NCBI GenBank assembly: GCA_964611525.1
Contig: CAZTAL010000114.1
Location: 1 to 38,657 of the forward strand
Reading direction: 5' to 3'
DNA from: JAAYJR01 sp964611525
Lineage (GTDB): Bacteria; Bacteroidota; Bacteroidia; Bacteroidales; Prolixibacteraceae
Length of the DNA stretch: 38,657 nucleotides
The notes beneath the pieces are model-generated. The model was given only the letters and a program-made list of their open reading frames with translations. It was not told the origin of the DNA and did not search any database. Every line of letters starts with the position of its first letter. The first letter of the stretch is position 1. This document shows, in pieces, positions 33,349 through 38,657 of the stretch. Made by a program: the position numbers and the translations under genes.

Positions 33349-33537
33349 ATTTTATTACAAATTATTTCACCTTTAAAAAGGATATATCAAAAGATATAAA
33401 AGGATAAGGCGAGAATAACAGTGTATAATATTTCTGAAGTAAATATTCAGGCTTAAATATTAAAAAATACCTTACAACTTTCTTTATCCTTAAATTATCA
33501 AAATAAGTCAAACAAAGGTATAATTTGTAAAATAAGA
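33349..33537. repeat. Gap between gldN and second gldK with a shared 18-base string
   Basis: Bases 33354-33371 (ATTACAAATTATTTCACC) are identical to 3908-3925 in the asnS-side repeat region, marking a dispersed intergenic element. Just before the second gldK the sequence TATAATTTG (33521-33529) is a near-match, one base short, to the -7 consensus, so that gene may have its own promoter. Confidence 0.4.
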
Positions 33538-34890
33538 ATGAGAAAAGTAGAATTATATATCGTATTAATTACCGGTTTGCTTTTCCATTCATGCCGTAGC
33601 GAGATTCATCAATTCCTTCCCGGTGGTGAAAGGAAATCAAAAAACTGGTTTGAGCCAACGCCTTTTGGAATGGTCTATATCAAAAGTGGGTCCTTTCTCA
33701 TGGGACCATCTGAGGATCAGCTACATCAAATTTCAAATAACAATAAACGGGTATCAGTAGCATCCTTTTGGATGGATGATACAGAAATCACAAATAACGA
33801 GTACAGACAGTTCGTTCATTGGGTCCGTGATTCAATTGCCCGGAAATTATTAGGCCGGACATATCCTGAATTTTTGAATACTGAAGACAAAAATGGTGTA
33901 CCAATTGAAAATCCGAACATTAACTGGAATGAAAAAATTGAATGGGGTAATCCGGATTACCAGATGGCAATGGAAGAATTATATATTCCTGAAGAGGAAC
34001 GTCTGGCATTCCATAAAGAAATTGATACCCGTAAACTTTTCTACGATTATTACTATATAGATTTTAAGCAGGCAGCACGGAGAGAAAACAGTTATAATTA
34101 TGAAACACAAAGATACGAAGGTACAGTATTCAATGAAGATGGAGAGGAAACACCTGTCAACAACCGTAGCTCCTTTTTAATACATGAGATAGTTCCGGTT
34201 TTTCCCGATACCCTCTGCTGGATACGTGATTTTACTTATACTTATAATGAACCATTTACCCTCAAATATTTTTCACATGTCGCCTTTGATAATTATCCTG
34301 TTGTTGGCGTAACATGGCAACAGGCAAAAGCTTTCTGTAATTGGCGTACTGATCTTTACAAGGATTTCAGCAACCGGCTGAATGAAAGTCCGCCTCACGA
34401 TTACCGTCTTCCTACTGAAGTTGAATGGGAATATGCTGCCCGCGGCGGATTACAAAATAATATTTACCCATGGGGAAGTTATTATGTCAGAGACGTTCAG
34501 GGATGCTATGTAGCAAACCTGAAACCCATGCGGGGTAATTACGTAGCAGATAGTCCTACTACCACAACCGCAATGAAAGTTGGACAATTTGAACCGAATA
34601 ATTATGGGCTGTATGATATGGCTGGGAATGTTGCCGAATGGACCAGCTCTGCATTTTACGAAGCTGCCTACAATATTATGCATGATTTCAATCCCGAAAT
34701 TCAATATGATGCTGCTACTGACGATCCGCCGGTAATGAAAAGAAAAGTAATCCGCGGTGGTTCCTGGAAGGACATCACATATTTCATCCGCAATGCCACC
34801 CGGAGCTATGAATATCAGGATACTGCCAAATCATACATAGGGTTCCGTTGTGTGCGGTCATCTTTCAAAGATGCATTATTAAATAAATAA
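33538..34890 (+). CDS. gldK: Second GldK-type lipoprotein (gldK paralog)
   Basis: A 450-residue paralog of the GldK encoded at 28517, alike along its full length: both share FWMDDTEITNNEYRQFV, WVRDSIAR, NPDYQMAM/DPDYQMAM, KEIDTRKL, PDTLCWIRDFTY, YRLPTEVEWEYA and DDPPVMKRKV. The lipobox is FHSC with C19. The N-terminal 60 residues and the loop after GPSE differ most. The FGE copper cysteines are absent, as in GldK. It lies 189 bp after gldN, with no clear terminator in the gap. It could replace GldK in the ring, form mixed rings or fill the role of GldJ, a distinct GldK relative in gliding species. It looks intact, not a pseudogene. Confidence 0.92.
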   Translation: MRKVELYIVLITGLLFHSCRSEIHQFLPGGERKSKNWFEPTPFGMVYIKSGSFLMGPSEDQLHQISNNNKRVSVASFWMDDTEITNNEYRQFVHWVRDSIARKLLGRTYPEFLNTEDKNGVPIENPNINWNEKIEWGNPDYQMAMEELYIPEEERLAFHKEIDTRKLFYDYYYIDFKQAARRENSYNYETQRYEGTVFNEDGEETPVNNRSSFLIHEIVPVFPDTLCWIRDFTYTYNEPFTLKYFSHVAFDNYPVVGVTWQQAKAFCNWRTDLYKDFSNRLNESPPHDYRLPTEVEWEYAARGGLQNNIYPWGSYYVRDVQGCYVANLKPMRGNYVADSPTTTTAMKVGQFEPNNYGLYDMAGNVAEWTSSAFYEAAYNIMHDFNPEIQYDAATDDPPVMKRKVIRGGSWKDITYFIRNATRSYEYQDTAKSYIGFRCVRSSFKDALLNK

Positions 34891-34894
34891 TTTA

Positions 34895-36283
34895 TTACCT
34901 AAACTCTTTAAACATAGCCATATAGTGTTCCGAATCGGTCAGTATACCTCCGCTTTTTGAATAAAAACCGGAATCTAATTTAAAAACACCGTCTTCTATT
35001 TTGCGCCAACTCGCATTTGTATATGGATGATAACTCTCCATGACAGACCAATTCTTGTAATTCTGATGACCATTAGTCTCCAAAAGACCCGTCCCCAATC
35101 CGGGAAATGGATCCAGCCGTGCAGCAACATTTTTATTCCAATCAACCAAAATAGGATTCACCGTTAAGTCTGCACAAAAACAGGGAATTTTTTTATCCCT
35201 AGCTACTTTGGCGATCTTCATAGTCATGCTTAGTGTTTTAGCTATAGCTTTTAAAGCAATGGCTTTATATCCCATTTGAATACGAACCATGGCATCATGG
35301 TCTGTATGTGCACTTTCATCCGCTGCCAACCGTAAAGGGATATCAGATACATCTATATCAAAATTCTCAGGGAACGGTTCTTCAATAAGGGCAATTTGAT
35401 CAAAAGCTCCAATTTTTTTTGCGTGATCAATAAATTTAAGCAAGGTTTCTTTTTTCTCATATCTGCCGTTAGCATCAAAATAGTAAGGTAATTTTCCATT
35501 CTGGGAATGTTCGGTATGGTAGTGCCCTATTGCCCTGTGTATTTCGGTTAAACGTTCCTTATCTTTTTCCAGCATCTCTTCTTGCGTTCCCGGCTGGCCA
35601 ATTTTGATCTTCATGAAGAAATATCCATCATCAGCCGCTTGTTTTATTTCCGAAACCGGAATTGTATAAGCCATTAACGGTATGGCAGCAACTATTCTAT
35701 GATGATGTGAAAGTGCCGGACGATATTCTTCGGGTATCATTTCGTCAAATGTACGAATATCATTTTCTGTTGCATAAAGTTTCCATACTGCATTATCAAT
35801 ACCAACGAGAGAATTAAGTGCAAATGTTTTTCTCAAATCGTTAACTCCTGTTATCTTTTTCCCATATTCATGAACTTCATCTATAATCTGATCAAGAAGT
35901 TCAACAGGAGAGCGGAAAGTAATTCCTTTTAATAAATTTAAAGCATAATTTGTCATTGCATACATTAAAGAATTACCTCCACTTTCTGAATACTTTTTGA
36001 AAACATTGGCATCAGACCAAAGCACACTATGTGTACATAAGCCTGGCTTGATAAAATTATTTGCTGATTTAATACATGCTGCGGTTTGCCATATCTCTGT
36101 CATGTATCCTCCTTTAAACCCAAATGGTCGTATCAGCGGCTCCCTTTCAAAATCGGAACTCGTATCAATTATTGTAATTTTTTTTCCCATTTTTAATGAT
36201 TTTGTTGAAAATAAAGGCATGGATGCCATTGTTCCTGCGGCAATTCCAGTTGTTCTTAAAAAATTTCTTCTTGACCAGTTCAT
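34895..36283 (-). CDS. Tat-exported enolase-superfamily (mandelate racemase-like) protein
   Basis: A 462-residue enolase-superfamily protein. The N-terminus is a twin-arginine signal (NWSRRNFLRTTG), so the folded enzyme is exported. The superfamily active site looks complete: K225-I-K227 (MKIKIG) as base, metal ligands D270 (YYFDANGRY), E301/E302 (LIEEPFPE) and D322/E323 (LAADES), and a lysine near 340-345 (MGYKAIALK). The KxK pattern suggests the dipeptide-epimerase/muconate-lactonizing branch, but the substrate is not inferable. It lies nine bases after the TIM-barrel gene, clearly in one operon, and is convergent with the second gldK (four bases between stops). Confidence 0.87.
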   Translation of the reverse strand: MNWSRRNFLRTTGIAAGTMASMPLFSTKSLKMGKKITIIDTSSDFEREPLIRPFGFKGGYMTEIWQTAACIKSANNFIKPGLCTHSVLWSDANVFKKYSESGGNSLMYAMTNYALNLLKGITFRSPVELLDQIIDEVHEYGKKITGVNDLRKTFALNSLVGIDNAVWKLYATENDIRTFDEMIPEEYRPALSHHHRIVAAIPLMAYTIPVSEIKQAADDGYFFMKIKIGQPGTQEEMLEKDKERLTEIHRAIGHYHTEHSQNGKLPYYFDANGRYEKKETLLKFIDHAKKIGAFDQIALIEEPFPENFDIDVSDIPLRLAADESAHTDHDAMVRIQMGYKAIALKAIAKTLSMTMKIAKVARDKKIPCFCADLTVNPILVDWNKNVAARLDPFPGLGTGLLETNGHQNYKNWSVMESYHPYTNASWRKIEDGVFKLDSGFYSKSGGILTDSEHYMAMFKEFR

Positions 36284-36292
36284 TTTACAATG

Positions 36293-37240
36293 TTATAATC
36301 TATATTTTTGAAGACAGCTCTTTAAAAAAACTAAATCTTTTAAGAGACAGGAGTATATTTCCTCTCGGCTCATTGAAGGATTCTTTTTCCCATGTTCTGC
36401 CCCTCCCAGATCATATTCGTAATGGATGGAAACAGGTCCTTTTATATTTAAAGATCTGTACAATTCAAAATAAGTATCAAAATCGACCATGCCTTCACCC
36501 AAAGGAACATTTTTGAGAATCCACTTATTTTCATTCTTCTGCCAGATAAAATCCTTTATTGCTGTGGTCTTTATCCAGGGAGCTATTAGTTTCATTCCAA
36601 GAGGCCAGGAAATACTACCTTCAACAGTAGCATGACGAATATCGTATTGTACTCCGATAAATTCAGGGTCGCGATCTTTTAATAAATGATATAAATCCCA
36701 CACAGGGCCTCCTACTCTTTTGCCCGAGTGATTCTGGTAGGCACCATGTACTCCATATTCACGATTAACTATTTCCAGATTTTCAAATGTAAATTTATGT
36801 GCATCAAGATTTTCCGGAATAGTTAAATTTTTATCATAGTTCAGATATCCCATTCGATAATGTCCTATTCCAAGGTTAGCCATAATTTTTAATACTTTCC
36901 TTGTTAACGGGTCATCAGCATTTGTAATATGTGTTACAATCATATCTGTATCCAGTCCGGCATCACGTAAAGCCCTGACAGCCTTTGGCAGATCAGCCTC
37001 AACATTTTCAGGCAACACCTGTCCTCCCGGCCGAACTGTCAGGTCAGCCCCGTAAAATCCCTGTCGCGCCAAAATTTCTGCCATCTCTCTATAACTCAAA
37101 AATTGCAGACATTTTGTAAAAACGTGTACCGAAAATTTGGATCCTAGGAAATGTAAAGCTGAAACAGGTAATTTTGCATCAAGCGTAAAAGCTGTAATAC
37201 CTGTTCCCAAAGTTTTAATAAAAGTTCGTCTTGTATTCAT
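36293..37240 (-). CDS. Tat-exported sugar phosphate isomerase/epimerase-like TIM barrel
   Basis: A 315-residue xylose-isomerase-like TIM-barrel protein (AP-endonuclease family 2 fold), a group that includes sugar epimerases and isomerases. The N-terminus MNTRRTFIKTLGTG has a twin-arginine motif followed by a modest hydrophobic stretch, so Tat export is likely. Fold marks include YREMAEILARQGFYGADLTVRPGG, VTHITNADD, GAYQNHSGKRVGG, EFIGVQYDIRHATVEG and PVSIHYEYDLGGAEHG; the repeated His/Asp/Glu residues fit a metal site. It is the first gene of a two-gene operon with the enolase-superfamily protein. The substrate is unknown; a sugar or sugar acid is the family expectation. Confidence 0.85.
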   Translation of the reverse strand: MNTRRTFIKTLGTGITAFTLDAKLPVSALHFLGSKFSVHVFTKCLQFLSYREMAEILARQGFYGADLTVRPGGQVLPENVEADLPKAVRALRDAGLDTDMIVTHITNADDPLTRKVLKIMANLGIGHYRMGYLNYDKNLTIPENLDAHKFTFENLEIVNREYGVHGAYQNHSGKRVGGPVWDLYHLLKDRDPEFIGVQYDIRHATVEGSISWPLGMKLIAPWIKTTAIKDFIWQKNENKWILKNVPLGEGMVDFDTYFELYRSLNIKGPVSIHYEYDLGGAEHGKKNPSMSREEIYSCLLKDLVFLKSCLQKYRL

Positions 37241-37405
37241 TATTTTTTATTCGTCTAAACTTTTTAACCATTTACTTTTATAAAATTTATGTTTAAAAAA
37301 CCTATGTTCGTTTAAAAAATTTAAATTTTGGTAATAGAATATTTTTGGACATTCTAAATTAATAAAAACATATAAAAATAAACCAAAATTAATACAATAT
37401 ACTAC

Positions 37406-38657
37406 TTAAAACTTCAGATTCACTCCCGAGAATACAGTGATGCCAGGCATTGGATAACCAAAATTAATTCTATAACTTTGATCTAATAAATTTTTCCCGG
37501 ATACAAAAAATTCAATATTTCTCATCAATTTATATGACATCATAATATTTACCAGTGAATAGTTTTCTTTTATAGGTTCCGGATCACCGACGTAAATATA
37601 TAGTCCGCCTATTTGCTGAAGAGAGAGATTTGCTCTGAAATTATTTTTGGTATAAGTTCCCTCAATATAAAATTGACTTTTGGGAGCTGCAAGTCGCGGT
37701 TTGTCAAGTATAAGATAGCTATAATTGGATGAAATACCAAAATTCCTTTTCAGTGACCAGTTAAATGACATCTCTAATCCCTTATTTGTGAAGGACCCGA
37801 CATTTTGCCTTTTTTGTGGAGGTGGGGGATTATCATTTGTCATTACCTCAATAATATTTTCAGCTTCGATTAAAAAGATTGTCAATTCGGCACGTAACTT
37901 CCTGTTGTTGCTTTGTCTGCTAAATCCCAGTTCATAATTCAATAAACGCTCAGGGTCAAGTTCGGGATTTGGGGCATAAAGGTAAAGTTCCATAAGGGAT
38001 GGGTTCCTGAATCCTTTTGAAAATGATCCTTTCAATGTTGTATTACTTGATAAGAAATATGATAAACCTGCCTGTGGTACTGTTTCTAATCCAAAAATTG
38101 AACTTTTTTCCAATCGTAAGCCCGCACTTAAAGTTAATTTTTCCCTGAAAGTTTGCTGAATATATGTATATCCCGCTATATCTGAAGCACTTTGCCATTC
38201 ATCAGCTCCGAGACCCTTACTGCCGATGCCAGCCACCTTATTAAAATCAATTCCCAATGTAATATTATTACCAGGAAAAAGTTTCAATCCCTGGTAAATA
38301 CTTATACCGGCATGATAGTCTTCCGAAACCCAGCCATCAGTAAGATCATGATTACCAAAATTATAAAAGGCAATCATTCCTCCATCGACTTTATTAAAAC
38401 TATTTTTTACTGAAAGAGAAGCTTTTCCTCTGAGAATATCAATTCCAAAAAAAGCCGGATTATAAACAGGACCGGGATCCTGTGCTTCGAAATCAGCGAT
38501 ACTGATATCAGCCATGATATCAATGTCACTATTCAATTGATAACCTGCCTTAAGAAATCCATTTACAATCTTAAACTCAGAAGTATCACGATGACCGTCT
38601 GTACGGTTATGATTTACCGAAGCAAAAATACTGAAAGGGCCCTCCTTAAAACCCCCG
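37406..38657 (-). CDS. TonB-dependent outer-membrane receptor, C-terminal part (cut by window edge)
   Basis: The C-terminal 416 or so residues of a TonB-dependent receptor beta-barrel. The frame stays open from the stop at 37406 to the right edge: translating by hand past 38536 gives further barrel sequence (FSIFASVNHNRTDGHRD), so the protein begins outside the window and the apparent TTG start at 38536 is internal. Barrel marks: FSKGFRNPSLMELYLYAPNPELDPERLLNYELGF, a segment typical of ligand-gated channels, and the ending FFVSGKNLLDQSYRINFGYPMPGITVFSGVNLKF with terminal Phe. The plug domain and TonB box are not in view, so the substrate (metal chelate, vitamin or glycan) cannot be told. It lies 165 bp upstream of the TIM-barrel gene on the same strand. 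Confidence 0.92.
   Translation of the reverse strand, partial: GGFKEGPFSIFASVNHNRTDGHRDTSEFKIVNGFLKAGYQLNSDIDIMADISIADFEAQDPGPVYNPAFFGIDILRGKASLSVKNSFNKVDGGMIAFYNFGNHDLTDGWVSEDYHAGISIYQGLKLFPGNNITLGIDFNKVAGIGSKGLGADEWQSASDIAGYTYIQQTFREKLTLSAGLRLEKSSIFGLETVPQAGLSYFLSSNTTLKGSFSKGFRNPSLMELYLYAPNPELDPERLLNYELGFSRQSNNRKLRAELTIFLIEAENIIEVMTNDNPPPPQKRQNVGSFTNKGLEMSFNWSLKRNFGISSNYSYLILDKPRLAAPKSQFYIEGTYTKNNFRANLSLQQIGGLYIYVGDPEPIKENYSLVNIMMSYKLMRNIEFFVSGKNLLDQSYRINFGYPMPGITVFSGVNLKF

Noticed and set aside
1..38657. CRISPR array, tRNA, rRNA, prophage or insertion-sequence genes
   Set aside because: No regularly spaced repeats, no tRNA T-arm or CCA-type signatures, and no integrase, transposase or phage structural genes were seen on either strand.

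Overview
The window reads as a low-GC (AT-rich) chromosome segment from a Bacteroidota bacterium, probably in or near the Bacteroidales/Marinilabiliales. The order-level placement is an inference. The evidence is a type IX secretion (T9SS) block (porP-gldK-gldL-gldM-gldN), gldA, the long Bacteroidota-type ispG, signal peptides ending in AQ, PorT-like and TonB-dependent outer-membrane proteins, and several perfect TAnnTTTG -7 boxes just upstream of genes. No rRNA, tRNA, CRISPR array, integrase or transposase was seen.

Layout. 1-3.8 kb: an OmpR-type response regulator, then rpoN and asnS on the minus strand. 3.8-4.5 kb: a 660-bp gene-free stretch full of short repeats and hairpins. 4.5-7.5 kb (minus): a Tat-exported Gfo/Idh/MocA-type protein preceded by an unusual fusion of a membrane tetraheme NapC/NrfH-like cytochrome to a formylglycine-generating-enzyme (FGE)-like domain. 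7.7-12.9 kb: comF, ubiX with a beta-barrel protein, and dnaG abutting an SDR gene. 13-18.7 kb: a universal stress protein with an extra N-terminal domain, metK preceded by a probable SAM-II riboswitch, gldA and ispG. 19-26.2 kb: an exported M3 peptidase, a class A PBP and topA. 26.2-34.9 kb: a pseudo-arginase, porP, gldKLMN and a second gldK. 34.9-38.7 kb (minus): a Tat-exported enolase-superfamily protein, a Tat-exported TIM-barrel protein, and a TonB-dependent receptor cut by the right edge.

How the genes fit together. PorP, GldK, GldL, GldM and GldN are core T9SS parts: GldLM is the inner-membrane proton-driven motor, GldKN the periplasmic lipoprotein ring and PorP the outer-membrane partner. 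gldK is duplicated around this block. With the heme-fused protein, the window holds three FGE-fold proteins, and none shows the canonical copper-binding cysteine pair. The other genes are mostly housekeeping: replication, translation, isoprenoid, cell-wall and SAM synthesis.

Strongest items for follow-up: the tetraheme-FGE fusion, the SAM-II riboswitch before metK, the gldK duplication, and the T9SS-linked arginase-fold protein that has lost its metal ligands.
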